Notes: a model not told the origin generated them from the sequence alone. A stretch of 6,615 bases of DNA from Falsiroseomonas sp035644895 (GCA_035644895.1 DASQNQ010000078.1:1-6615), one strand, 5' to 3'; shown: positions 1 through 6,057, numbered from the stretch's first letter. Numbers and translations: made by a program.

Positions 1-141
1 CTGCTGATGGCCCAGGACACGGGCGGGGCCATCCGGGGCGAGGCGCGCGGCGACCTGTTCTTCGGCTGGGGCGCGGAGGCCGCGGAGCGGGCGGGCCGCA
101 TGCGCGAGCCCGCCACCCTCCACCTGCTGCTGCCGCGCTGA
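1..141 (+). CDS. mltA: C-terminal end of a membrane-bound lytic murein transglycosylase A (MltA), partial
   Basis: Reading from base 1, 46 sense codons run to a TGA at 139-141; the 5' part lies outside the window. The peptide contains LMAQDTGGAIRG followed by GDLFFGWG, AGRM and a final LHLLLPR. This is the pattern at the end of the MltA '3D' domain. In that family the Asp of the D-x-GGAI motif (here residue 6 of the fragment) is the catalytic acid that cleaves the MurNAc-GlcNAc bond of peptidoglycan to give 1,6-anhydroMurNAc ends, in the periplasm or at the outer membrane. The gene converges on hemE with 48 nt between the stop codons. Only the tail is visible, so the identity rests on this motif. 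A more distant 3D-domain protein is the main alternative. Confidence 0.72.
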   Translation: MLMAQDTGGAIRGEARGDLFFGWGAEAAERAGRMREPATLHLLLPR

Positions 142-143
142 GC

Positions 144-164
144 CCGGCGACGCAGGACCGCCGG
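144..164. terminator. Possible weak bidirectional terminator hairpin between mltA and hemE
   Basis: CCGGCG at 144-149 is perfectly complementary to CGCCGG at 159-164, giving a 6-bp all-GC stem with a 9-nt loop. It sits in the 48-nt gap between two convergent genes, where a terminator is expected. There is no T-tract on either side, and short GC stems are common by chance at this base composition, so the call is tentative. Confidence 0.2.
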
Positions 165-189
165 CCACCGTCCGCCCTGAGAACTGACG

Positions 190-1245
190 CTACCCGCCTG
201 ACCGCACCAGCCGGACCAGCGCCCCCACATTCTCGGGCGGTGTCTGCGGCACCAGCCCGTGGCCCAGGTTGAAGACATAGGGCCGGCCCCGCATGGCGGC
301 GAGGATGCTCCGCGCCTCGGCCTCCATCCCTGCGCCGCCCGCCACCACCGAGAGCGGGTCGAGGTTGCCCTGCAGCGCCACGCTCGACGGCACGACCTGC
401 GCCGCGAAGCGCGGGTCCATGGCCGTGTCCATCGCGACCGCGTCCCCGCCGACGCGTGCCGCATACTCCCCGATCAGCGGCCCTGCCAGGCGGGGGAACC
501 CGATCAGCGGGATGTCCGGGTGCACCTTGCGCACGGCCCGCATGATGGCGGCCGTCGGCTCGATCACCCAGCGCCGGAACTGGGACGGCGGCAGCATGCC
601 CGCCCAGCTGTCGAACAGCATCAGCGCCTCGGCCCCCGCCTCGGCCTGGGCGAGCAGGTAGTCCACCGTCGCGTCCACCAGCAGGCGGATGAGCCGCCCG
701 AACAGCACGGGGTCGGAGAAGGCGAGGCCGCGCGCCGCGGCGAAGTCCTTTCCCCCGCGCCCTTCCACCATGTAGCAGGCCACGGTGAAGGGCGAGCCGG
801 CGAAGCCGATCAGCGCCACGCGCGGCGCATGGGCGGACAGCGCGCCGCGCACCAGCCGCACCGTCTCGAAGATCGGCGCCGCCCTGTCCCGCAGCCCGTG
901 CAGGCGGAGCTGCGCCAGCCCCTCCGCGTCCCGGATGGGGTCGAGCAGCGGGCCCTCCCCCTCCGCGAAGCGCAGGGGCTGGCCGAGCGCCCAGGGCACC
1001 ATCAGGATGTCCGAGAACAGGATCGCGCCATCCATGCCGTAGCGGCGGATCGGCTGCAGCGTCACCTCGGCCGCAAGGTCGGGGGTGGTGCAGAGCGCGA
1101 TGAAGTCGCCCGCCTGGGCGCGCACCTCCCGGTACTCGGGCAGGTAGCGGCCGGCCTGGCGCATCATCCACATGGGCGGCGGCCAGACGGCCTCGCCCCG
1201 CAGGGCCTGCAGCAGCGGTTGGGCTTCGGTTCGGTCGGTCGGCAT
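190..1245 (-). CDS. hemE: Uroporphyrinogen decarboxylase (HemE)
   Basis: This 351-residue protein has the usual length for the family. It decarboxylates the four acetate side chains of uroporphyrinogen III to give coproporphyrinogen III, the cytoplasmic step where heme synthesis leaves the corrin branch. Visible family motifs are: RQAGRYLPEYR at residues 29-39, with substrate-carboxylate-binding Arg29 and Arg33; ILFSDIL with Asp79, matching the catalytic Asp; GFAGSPFTVACYMVEG at 147-162 with Tyr158; FDSWAG near 212; GNLDP at 293-297; and NLGHG with His329 near the C-terminus. No key residue is missing. The ATG at 1243-1245 puts the first conserved block at the normal distance. Upstream on the coding strand there is only a modest AGTAGGG ribosome-binding match. 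The gene is divergent from the kinase/pyrophosphorylase gene and convergent with mltA, so it is probably monocistronic here. Confidence 0.97.
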   Translation of the reverse strand: MPTDRTEAQPLLQALRGEAVWPPPMWMMRQAGRYLPEYREVRAQAGDFIALCTTPDLAAEVTLQPIRRYGMDGAILFSDILMVPWALGQPLRFAEGEGPLLDPIRDAEGLAQLRLHGLRDRAAPIFETVRLVRGALSAHAPRVALIGFAGSPFTVACYMVEGRGGKDFAAARGLAFSDPVLFGRLIRLLVDATVDYLLAQAEAGAEALMLFDSWAGMLPPSQFRRWVIEPTAAIMRAVRKVHPDIPLIGFPRLAGPLIGEYAARVGGDAVAMDTAMDPRFAAQVVPSSVALQGNLDPLSVVAGGAGMEAEARSILAAMRGRPYVFNLGHGLVPQTPPENVGALVRLVRSGG

Positions 1246-1543
1246 GACCCTACTTCACTGTAAAAAAGGAATCTTAGATAGGGAGGGGTAGTCAGTAGGG
1301 CCTGTGGGTCTTGGGGACGCAATCCGTCCTCGCACCGCCCACAGCGAAATCCACATGAATATCCCGCTCCAAGCCATTGTCCGGGAACCAGTTTCCGGGA
1401 TTTCCCCTCGAAGGCCGGACCGGGCGGGCGCGCCGTCCCCGACAGCGCGGCGCGGCCGGTTCATCCCCGGCTTGCGCCCGGGGCCGGATCGGCGCATCGG
1501 ATTGTCCCCAGCTTCCACCCTGATCCCCGGCTTTCCCCCCGCC
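1246..1543. promoter_or_regulatory. Divergent intergenic region between hemE and the DUF299 gene
   Basis: This 298-nt gap should carry promoters for both flanking genes. The only AT-rich patch is about 1255-1285 (TGTAAAAAAGGAATCTTAGATA), next to hemE. On the minus strand it offers a TAAGAT hexamer (complement of 1271-1276) as a possible hemE -10, but no convincing -35 stands 17 nt away. On the plus side, 1381-1398 can fold into a 7-bp hairpin (CCGGGAA/TTTCCGG, one G-T pair, loop CCAG), which may lie in the 5' leader of the DUF299 gene. An in-frame reading frame opens at 1304, but its 80 extra codons resemble no known protein and are treated as non-coding. I see no RNA gene or riboswitch. Confidence 0.35.
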
Positions 1544-2440
1544 ATGCCCCAGCACCGGACGATCAACCTCCACCTCGTCTCCGACAGCACGGGGGAGACG
1601 CTGAACTCGATCGCCCGCGCCACGCTCTCGCGGTTCGAGGATCCGCACGTCATCCACCACCGCTGGTCGCTCGTCCGCTCCCGCCTCCAGCTCGACCGGG
1701 TGCTCGAGGGGATCGAGCACGAGCCGGGGCCGGTGCTGTTCACCCTGGTGGACCGCTCCCTGCGTCTCGCCCTGGAGGAGCACTGCGCGCGGTTCGGCAT
1801 CCGGGCCATCTCGGTGCTCGACCCCATCATGGACCTGCTGCAGACCGAGCTCGGGGAACGCGCGCGGGAGAAGCGGGCGGCGCAGCACGTGATGGACGCG
1901 GACTACTTCCGCCGCATCGACGCGATGCACTACGTGCTGGCGCATGACGACGGCCAGGGCGTCGCCGGCATCGCCGAGGCGGACGTGATCGTCGTCGGCG
2001 TCTCCCGCAGCAGCAAGACACCCACCTGCTTCTACCTGGCGAACCGCGGCATCAAGGCGGCCAACGTGCCGATCGTGCCCGGGACCCCCCTGCCGGACGA
2101 GCTGGGCGACCCGCCCTGCCCCGTGGTCGGCCTGCACATCGAGGCCGCGGCGCTGATCGAGATCCGCCGCTACCGCCTGCGGCTGATCGGCGCCGACGGG
2201 GTGCGGCAGGACACCAACACCTACATCGACCACGACGCGGTGAAGGCCGAGATCCTGGCCGCACGGCGCCTCTGCAACAGCCGCGGCTGGCCGGTCATCG
2301 ACGTCACCCGGCGCTCGATCGAGGAGACGGCGGCGACCGTCCTGCAGTTGATGGACGCCTGGCACGCCCGCCGCGCCGCCGCGGCCAAGGCGCCGCCCAC
2401 ACCCTCGGCCGACCCCGCCGCCACGGCGCTCGGGCCGTGA
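1544..2440 (+). CDS. ppsR: Bifunctional kinase/pyrophosphorylase regulating PEP synthetase or PPDK (DUF299)
   Basis: The protein has 298 residues from the chosen ATG. Family members use ADP to phosphorylate, and phosphate to dephosphorylate, a Thr of phosphoenolpyruvate synthetase or pyruvate phosphate dikinase, switching the pyruvate-PEP node off and on. Visible motifs are: INLHLVSDSTGETL at 7-20, the standard family N-terminus; LDPIMDLL near 92-99; AHDDG at 133-137; the P-loop-like GVSRSSKTPT at 152-161; and the downstream NxPIVPG-type segment. The in-frame ATG at 1304 would add 80 residues absent from the family, so 1544 is preferred because it places the first motif at residue 7. No good Shine-Dalgarno precedes it; the leader there is C-rich. 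The C-terminus has an Ala/Pro-rich tail of about 25 residues that looks dispensable. Its stop overlaps the start of maf. The sequence does not show which target enzyme (PPS or PPDK) it serves. Confidence 0.93.
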   Translation: MPQHRTINLHLVSDSTGETLNSIARATLSRFEDPHVIHHRWSLVRSRLQLDRVLEGIEHEPGPVLFTLVDRSLRLALEEHCARFGIRAISVLDPIMDLLQTELGERAREKRAAQHVMDADYFRRIDAMHYVLAHDDGQGVAGIAEADVIVVGVSRSSKTPTCFYLANRGIKAANVPIVPGTPLPDELGDPPCPVVGLHIEAAALIEIRRYRLRLIGADGVRQDTNTYIDHDAVKAEILAARRLCNSRGWPVIDVTRRSIEETAATVLQLMDAWHARRAAAAKAPPTPSADPAATALGP

Positions 2441-3069
2441 GCGGCGCGTTCCAGCAGGCGGAGCCCGCCCTCGTCCTCGCCTCCTCCTCCGCCACGCGGC
2501 GGGAACTCCTCCTCCGCGCCGGGCTGCGCTTCGAGGCCGTGGCGGCGGCGGTGGACGAGGCGGCGATCAAGGAAAGCGCGCGGGCCGAGGGCATCCCGCC
2601 CGCCGATGCCGCGATCCTGCTGGCCGAGGCGAAGGCGCGCCGCATCGCCACGCGCCGGCCGGAGGCGCTGGTGATCGGCTGCGACCAGCTGCTGGTGTGC
2701 CCGATGGACGACGGGGACGATTGGTTCGACAAGCCCGCGGACGGGGCGGCGGCGCGCGCGCAGCTCCTGCGGCTCCGCGGCCGGCGGCACGAGCTGGTGA
2801 CGGCCACCGTCGCCTGGCGCGGGGGGCAGCGCGTCTGGCAGGACGTGACCATCCCGCGCCTGACCATGCGCGCGTTCTCCGAGGCCTTCCTCGACGCCTA
2901 CCTGGCCGAGGAGGGGGAGCGCGTCACGGCATCCGTCGGCGGGTACCGGCTGGAGGGGCCGGGGATCCACCTGTTCTCGCGCGTCGAGGGCGAGCACAGC
3001 GCCATCCTCGGCCTGCCGCTGCTGCCCCTGCTCGCCTTCCTGCGCGGGCACGGGGTGCTGGCGGGATAG
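2437..3069 (+). CDS. maf: Maf-family nucleoside triphosphate pyrophosphatase
   Basis: The 210-residue protein starts at GTG, 2437-2439, overlapping the upstream TGA in a GTGA arrangement that implies translational coupling. Maf proteins hydrolyse non-canonical or pyrimidine nucleoside triphosphates to monophosphates plus pyrophosphate in the cytoplasm (house-cleaning). Visible features are: LVLASSSATRRELL at 12-25, the phosphate-binding S-x-S-x-x-R signature; a K66 in the LAEAKA segment; GCDQLL with Asp83, in place of the usual S/G-x-D-T/Q-V strand; FDKP with Lys99; and GGYRLEGPG at 168-176 followed by the GLPLLPLLAFLR end. The loop between D83 and K99 (CPMDDGDDWF) is longer than in the short Maf proteins, which I take to be an alphaproteobacterial variant. 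The substrate cannot be read from the sequence. It converges on the RTX gene with only 3 nt between stop codons. The aroE gene often found next is absent. Confidence 0.9.
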   Translation: MSGAFQQAEPALVLASSSATRRELLLRAGLRFEAVAAAVDEAAIKESARAEGIPPADAAILLAEAKARRIATRRPEALVIGCDQLLVCPMDDGDDWFDKPADGAAARAQLLRLRGRRHELVTATVAWRGGQRVWQDVTIPRLTMRAFSEAFLDAYLAEEGERVTASVGGYRLEGPGIHLFSRVEGEHSAILGLPLLPLLAFLRGHGVLAG

Positions 3070-3072
3070 CGG

Positions 3073-4410
3073 TCAGACGATCATCCAGGACGGACCCATC
3101 GCGGCGGCGGTCAGGCCGTAGAGCGTCGCGACCTGGTGCAGCCCGCCCGCCGCGTCGGCGAGGTGGATGTGCAGGTCGCCCCAGGCCTCGACCAGCGAGA
3201 CCGCTGCTGCGGTGACGCCGAAGTGGCGCAGGTCGATGCGGTCGCCCTCGGCCGCGCGGAAGTCGGTGATCCAGTCCTGGGTGAGCGGCGCGACGGGGGT
3301 TCCGTCGAGCCGCAGCGCAAGGCTCTGCCCGCGGCCGAGCACGAAGCGGTCGGCGCCGCCGCCGCCCGTCAGCGTGTTCTCCACCCCGCCCCCGCCGTCG
3401 AGCACGTTCCGGCCCGCGTCCCCCACGATCACGTCGCAGCCGCGCGAGCCGATCACCGCCTCGATGTTCGAAACGCTGATCTGCCTGAGCCATCCCCGCT
3501 GGTCGGGCGCCGCGTATCCGCCGTCCAGCCGCACCACCATGTCCACCGGCGCCGCCACGTCGCGGCCCTGCCCGTCCAGCACGCGCAGGTCGAGCGTGTC
3601 GAAGCCTTCCCCGCCATCGAGCGTGTCGAAGCCCTCGCCGGGGTTCAGCACGTCGTTCCCGTCCTCGCCGAGGATCAGGTCGTCGCCGAGGAAGCCCAGC
3701 AGCGTGTCGTGGCCCGCGCCGCCGCGGATGGTGTCGTTGCCCGAGCCGCCCGAGGCGAGGTCCCGGCCCTCGCCCATCTCGATCAGGTCGTCGCCCGCCT
3801 CGCCCTCCGCGCGGTCGTTGCCCGCCCCGCCGCGCAGCGTGTCGCCGCCGCCAAGCCGGGGCACCCCGCCCATCTCGCCGCCGACCAGCGTGTCATCGCC
3901 CGCGCCGCCCGCGAGCAGGTCGGGGCCCGCGCTGCCCCACATCCTCAGCTGCGGCGCCGTCTCCAGCGGCACCCACCGCCCATGCTCGATGACACCGGAG
4001 AAGGGATCGGTCGAGTACGCCGCCCGTTCGGCCTGCGCCTCGGTCGCCGTGAAGCGCATCTGCGTGCTGATCCAGCTGGGCCCCGTCCCGGACGCACCGT
4101 TCGGATCGAGCACGCCCGTCTCCGGGGTCCAGCTCCAGGATCCCGCGTCCCTGAGCGTGTAGTTCGTCGCGGAGGCATGGTTGGTGAAGCTGAATTCGAT
4201 CCTCGCCGGCCGGGCCGTGAAGGGCTCGTGCATCGTGGCGCCCAGGAACGCGACATGCCCGCGGGCATCGCTGACGGACAGGCCCGAACCGCCATCCTGC
4301 GTGTAGTTCAGGGTCGTCGCGCCCGGCTCCGGCCGCCAGGTGAAGACGACGAGGCGCTGCGCGTCGATCACGCTGCCCGACGTCGATGCGGTAAGCAGAA
4401 CGGTCGTCAT
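3073..4410 (-). CDS. RTX calcium-binding protein, probable type I secretion substrate (paralogue 1)
   Basis: The protein has 445 residues from ATG 4408-4410. A strong purine-rich ribosome-binding stretch (GAGGGGG, about 8 nt upstream) decides this start over an in-frame ATG at 4665. No Sec signal peptide is seen. Domains: residues 1-155 form an unrecognised, Trp/Thr-rich, probably beta domain with SWSWTPETGVLDP at 91-103 and GRWVPLE at 144-150; 159-275 are RTX nonapeptide repeats (e.g. GGAGDDTL, GGAGNDRA, GGSGNDTI, GGAGHDTL); 276-318 are a non-repeat spacer with DMVVRLDGGYA and ISVSNIEAVIGS; 319-356 hold further repeats (GCDVIVGD, GGGGADRF); 375-445 are the C-terminal domain with DWITDFRAAEGDRIDLRHF and a hydrophobic end, WMIV. 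RTX repeats bind Ca2+ and fold after export through a type I ABC system, whose signal is C-terminal; no exporter gene is visible. It lacks a serralysin zinc motif, so protease activity is not supported. Its function is unknown, perhaps a surface or matrix role. Confidence 0.88.
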   Translation of the reverse strand: MTTVLLTASTSGSVIDAQRLVVFTWRPEPGATTLNYTQDGGSGLSVSDARGHVAFLGATMHEPFTARPARIEFSFTNHASATNYTLRDAGSWSWTPETGVLDPNGASGTGPSWISTQMRFTATEAQAERAAYSTDPFSGVIEHGRWVPLETAPQLRMWGSAGPDLLAGGAGDDTLVGGEMGGVPRLGGGDTLRGGAGNDRAEGEAGDDLIEMGEGRDLASGGSGNDTIRGGAGHDTLLGFLGDDLILGEDGNDVLNPGEGFDTLDGGEGFDTLDLRVLDGQGRDVAAPVDMVVRLDGGYAAPDQRGWLRQISVSNIEAVIGSRGCDVIVGDAGRNVLDGGGGVENTLTGGGGADRFVLGRGQSLALRLDGTPVAPLTQDWITDFRAAEGDRIDLRHFGVTAAAVSLVEAWGDLHIHLADAAGGLHQVATLYGLTAAAMGPSWMIV

Positions 4411-4451
4411 GGCGGTGCCCCCTCGGGCCACCGACTGGCCCACGCCGGGCA

Positions 4452-4492
4452 GAGAGCATGCTTCAACCGAAAGTTGGGGTCGCAAATCGTCG
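4452..4492 (-). promoter_or_regulatory. Conserved upstream block of RTX paralogue 1 (copy A)
   Basis: Read on the coding (minus) strand, this 41-nt block has CGAC-G-ATTTGCGAC, 10 variable nt, then GGTTGAAGCATGCTCTC. It matches the block before the second RTX gene at 31 of 41 positions without gaps, and similarity stops on both sides. It ends 41 nt before the ATG. TTGCGA could be a -35-like hexamer, but 17 nt later AGCATG is a poor -10, so an activator or repressor site is as likely as a plain promoter. AGCATGCT inside this copy is a perfect 8-bp palindrome, not kept in copy B. Confidence 0.6.
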
Positions 4493-4542
4493 CCCGACGT
4501 GCCCGGCGCGGTTGCTGCCACAGCCTTCCCGCTTGGTTCGCC

Positions 4543-4753
4543 ACGGCGCTCACGCCGGGGGAGCGCGGGATCTGCGACCGCATCGGGCCGGAACTTGCGC
4601 TGCGGCGCATGATCCTCGTCGGCATCGACGTGATCGGCGGCCACCTCCGCCGAGATCGACGTCACCTCCCCAACCGACCTTCAGGACATCGCGCGCTTCG
4701 CCGCCGCGATGCCGGGAAAGGGGATCCGGAACGCGATCGCGGCGCGGGTAGCG
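4543..4753 (+). pseudogene. gshB: Remnant of the 3' end of a glutathione synthetase gene (gshB), frameshifted
   Basis: From 4543 one frame encodes a stretch ending in ICDRIGPEL then MILVGIDVIGGHL (to 4647). After one surplus base (a C near 4648) the next frame continues AEIDVTSPTDLQDIARF and ends in a basic helix, IRNAIAARVAA, near 4753. This is the C-terminal pattern of prokaryotic glutathione synthetase (LT..E..IC..IGP.L...G...VGIDVIG..L.EINVTSPTGI.EI.R...), which ligates glycine to gamma-glutamylcysteine in an ATP-grasp active site. The conserved Asn of E-I-N-V-T-S-P is Asp here. The N-terminal roughly 240 residues and most of the ATP-grasp fold are missing, and I cannot extend the match upstream of about 4543. 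There is no clean stop in the final frame; it runs into the antisense of the next RTX gene, while a TAG lies out of frame at 4749. A broken fragment is far more likely than a functional gene. A working gshB is presumably elsewhere. Confidence 0.8.
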
Positions 4754-4755
4754 GC

Positions 4756-5862
4756 TCAGACGAGCAGCCAGCCCTCCGGGAGGTCCGGGGACAGGAAGCT
4801 GCCGTGGCGCAGCAGGTTCGCGATGTGCTGCGTGCGCCCGTCCGCGAGGCTCAGCGAGATCGACACCGTGGCGGTGTATCGCTCCACGCCACTCGACACC
4901 AGAACGCCGATGCCCTGCTCGGCGAGGTGGAAGTGGCGCAGGTCCACGCGGTCCCCCTCCTCGGGTGCGAAGTCCACGATGTACCAGTGGGTGTAGTCCT
5001 CCGTGATGCCCCATGGATCGTACGGCGGCAGCGGCCAACCCTTGCCGAGCAGGAAGAGATCCGCGCCGGAGCCGCCATGGATCTCGTTCCAGCCCCGGCC
5101 GCCGACCAGGGTGTCGTTCCCCTCCCCGCCCTCCATCGTGCAGGGTCCCCGGAAGGCGTAGAGCACGTCGTTGCCGCCCCCTCCGCTCAACGTGTCGTAC
5201 CCGCTGCCGGCGGAGATGACGTCGTTCCCATCGCCGCCGAGGATGAAGTCGTCGCCGCGCTGGCCGTCCAGGAAGTCCCGGCCGGCGCCGCCGAGGATCG
5301 TGTCCGCCCCGTCCCCGCCCAGGATGCGGTCCGACCCCGCCTCGCCATGCAGGCCATCCGCCGCGGCGCCGCCCACCAGCGTGTCGTCCCCCGCGCCCCC
5401 CATCACCTCCGCCGGCACCGGCACGCCGAGCGGGGCCCAATGGCCCAGCTCGTCCGTGCCCTGGAGGCGCACCTCCTCCGCCACGCGGCTCTCGCGCGCC
5501 AGGGCGGCGGTGAACAGGACTGCGCCTTCCGCCTCGACGTCGCCGCCCCTGGCGCGGTGCGGGTCGAGCAGACGCATGGCGGGGTCCCAGCTCCAGGGGC
5601 CGCCGAGGGTCAGCGTCGCGGCTCCGGCATGGACGCCGGTGGTGAAGATGAAGTCGAGCGAGAGCGGGACAGCCGCGAAGGCCTGCCCCACCTGGACGTT
5701 GAGGAACACCACCTCGCCCCAGGCCGTGCTCGGCACGTCGAAGCCGCCATGTGCGCCGGGTGTCCAGCGCGTGGCGCCCTCGGACACCCATCCGAAGGCG
5801 AGCAACGCGTCCGCGCGGATCAGCTCCCCTGCGGCCGTGCCGGTGATGCGCTGGCTCTGCAT
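4756..5862 (-). CDS. RTX calcium-binding protein, probable type I secretion substrate (paralogue 2)
   Basis: The protein has 368 residues. The ATG at 5860-5862 is preceded on the coding strand by GGAAGGGGA at a workable distance, supporting the start. No Sec signal peptide is seen. Domains: residues 1-152 form the same unrecognised domain as in paralogue 1 (GEVVFLN, FIFTTGVHAGAATLTL, PWSWDPAMRLLDP at 89-101, GHWAPLG at 140-146); 155-268 are RTX repeats (GGAGDDTL, GGDGADTI, GGAGRDFL, GGDGNDVI, GGGGNDVL, GGEGNDTL, GGSGADLF); 288-368 are the C-terminal domain with YIVDFAPEEGDRVDLRHF and the end WLLV. It lacks the spacer of about 70 residues and second repeat cluster of paralogue 1. Repeats bind Ca2+ outside the cell in this family, and the hydrophobic C-terminus fits type I export, but no exporter is encoded here. 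No enzymatic motif is visible. Cargo for surface attachment or matrix is one guess; the role is unknown. Confidence 0.88.
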   Translation of the reverse strand: MQSQRITGTAAGELIRADALLAFGWVSEGATRWTPGAHGGFDVPSTAWGEVVFLNVQVGQAFAAVPLSLDFIFTTGVHAGAATLTLGGPWSWDPAMRLLDPHRARGGDVEAEGAVLFTAALARESRVAEEVRLQGTDELGHWAPLGVPVPAEVMGGAGDDTLVGGAAADGLHGEAGSDRILGGDGADTILGGAGRDFLDGQRGDDFILGGDGNDVISAGSGYDTLSGGGGNDVLYAFRGPCTMEGGEGNDTLVGGRGWNEIHGGSGADLFLLGKGWPLPPYDPWGITEDYTHWYIVDFAPEEGDRVDLRHFHLAEQGIGVLVSSGVERYTATVSISLSLADGRTQHIANLLRHGSFLSPDLPEGWLLV

Positions 5863-5894
5863 GGGTCGAATCCCCTTCCGGACCGTCGCGGCAT

Positions 5895-5935
5895 GAGAGC
5901 ACGCCTCAACCAGGGGTTATCGTCGCAAATGGTCG
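5895..5935 (-). promoter_or_regulatory. Conserved upstream block of RTX paralogue 2 (copy B)
   Basis: On the coding strand it reads CGAC-C-ATTTGCGAC, 10 variable nt, GGTTGAGGCGTGCTCTC. It shares 31 of 41 positions, ungapped, with the block before paralogue 1, and ends 32 nt before the ATG. The two invariant cores (ATTTGCGAC and GGTTGA.GC.TGCTCTC) keep exactly 10 nt between them while that spacer differs, which is what a bipartite protein-binding site or promoter would show. Confidence 0.6.
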
Positions 5936-6057
5936 TTTGCTGAAGGCGAGGTCAGGAAAGGTCGCTTCTTGTCTCGGGCAGGGGGCGCACCGGGCCGTTT
6001 CCGCTTGTTCCAGGCCCGCCGCGCGACCATCTTCCGCCAGAGGCGTTGACCGAAGCG

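Larger units (their letters stand above)
4411..4755. other. Gap between the two RTX genes
   Basis: These 345 nt hold the ribosome-binding site of RTX paralogue 1 just above 4410, the conserved upstream block at 4452-4492, an unassigned stretch at 4493-4542, and the gshB remnant up to about 4753. The downstream RTX gene therefore has its own regulatory block rather than relying only on read-through from the upstream paralogue. I see no T-tailed terminator after the upstream paralogue, whose stop is at 4756-4758. Confidence 0.6.

Noticed and set aside
259..1263. Plus-strand open frame of 334 codons opposite hemE
   Set aside because: hemE is certain from its motifs; the antisense translation is compositionally biased and has no domain signature.
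1304..1543. 80-residue N-terminal extension of the DUF299 protein
   Set aside because: The conserved family start (INLHLVSDSTGETL) lies just after the ATG at 1544, and the extension is Pro/Arg-rich with no recognisable similarity.
1292..2365. Minus-strand open frame of 357 codons opposite the DUF299 gene
   Set aside because: It is a shadow of a confidently identified gene in high-GC DNA, with a His/Val/Asp-rich low-complexity translation.
3066..3076. Terminator between maf and RTX paralogue 1
   Set aside because: Only 3 nt separate the two stop codons and no hairpin with a T-tract is evident in the adjoining coding ends.
3600..3910. Repetitive DNA resembling a tandem repeat array or CRISPR
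   Set aside because: The periodicity (about 27 nt) is that of codons for RTX nonapeptides. The units diverge at the DNA level and there are no unique spacers.
3073..4410. Serralysin-type metalloprotease
   Set aside because: The RTX and C-terminal parts resemble the serralysin C-terminus, but there is no HExxHxxGxxH zinc motif in either paralogue.
4411..4665. N-terminal extension of RTX paralogue 1 to an upstream ATG at 4665
   Set aside because: The extension is antisense to the gshB remnant and crosses the conserved upstream block, and the ATG at 4410 has a good ribosome-binding site at the right distance.
3136..5943. A 935-codon open frame on the plus strand across both RTX genes
   Set aside because: It is antisense to two clear RTX genes. 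GC-rich codons for GGxGxD repeats read backwards rarely give stops, and the translation is low-complexity Arg/Ala/Val/His/Pro. It only becomes meaningful over 4543-4647, where it coincides with the gshB remnant.
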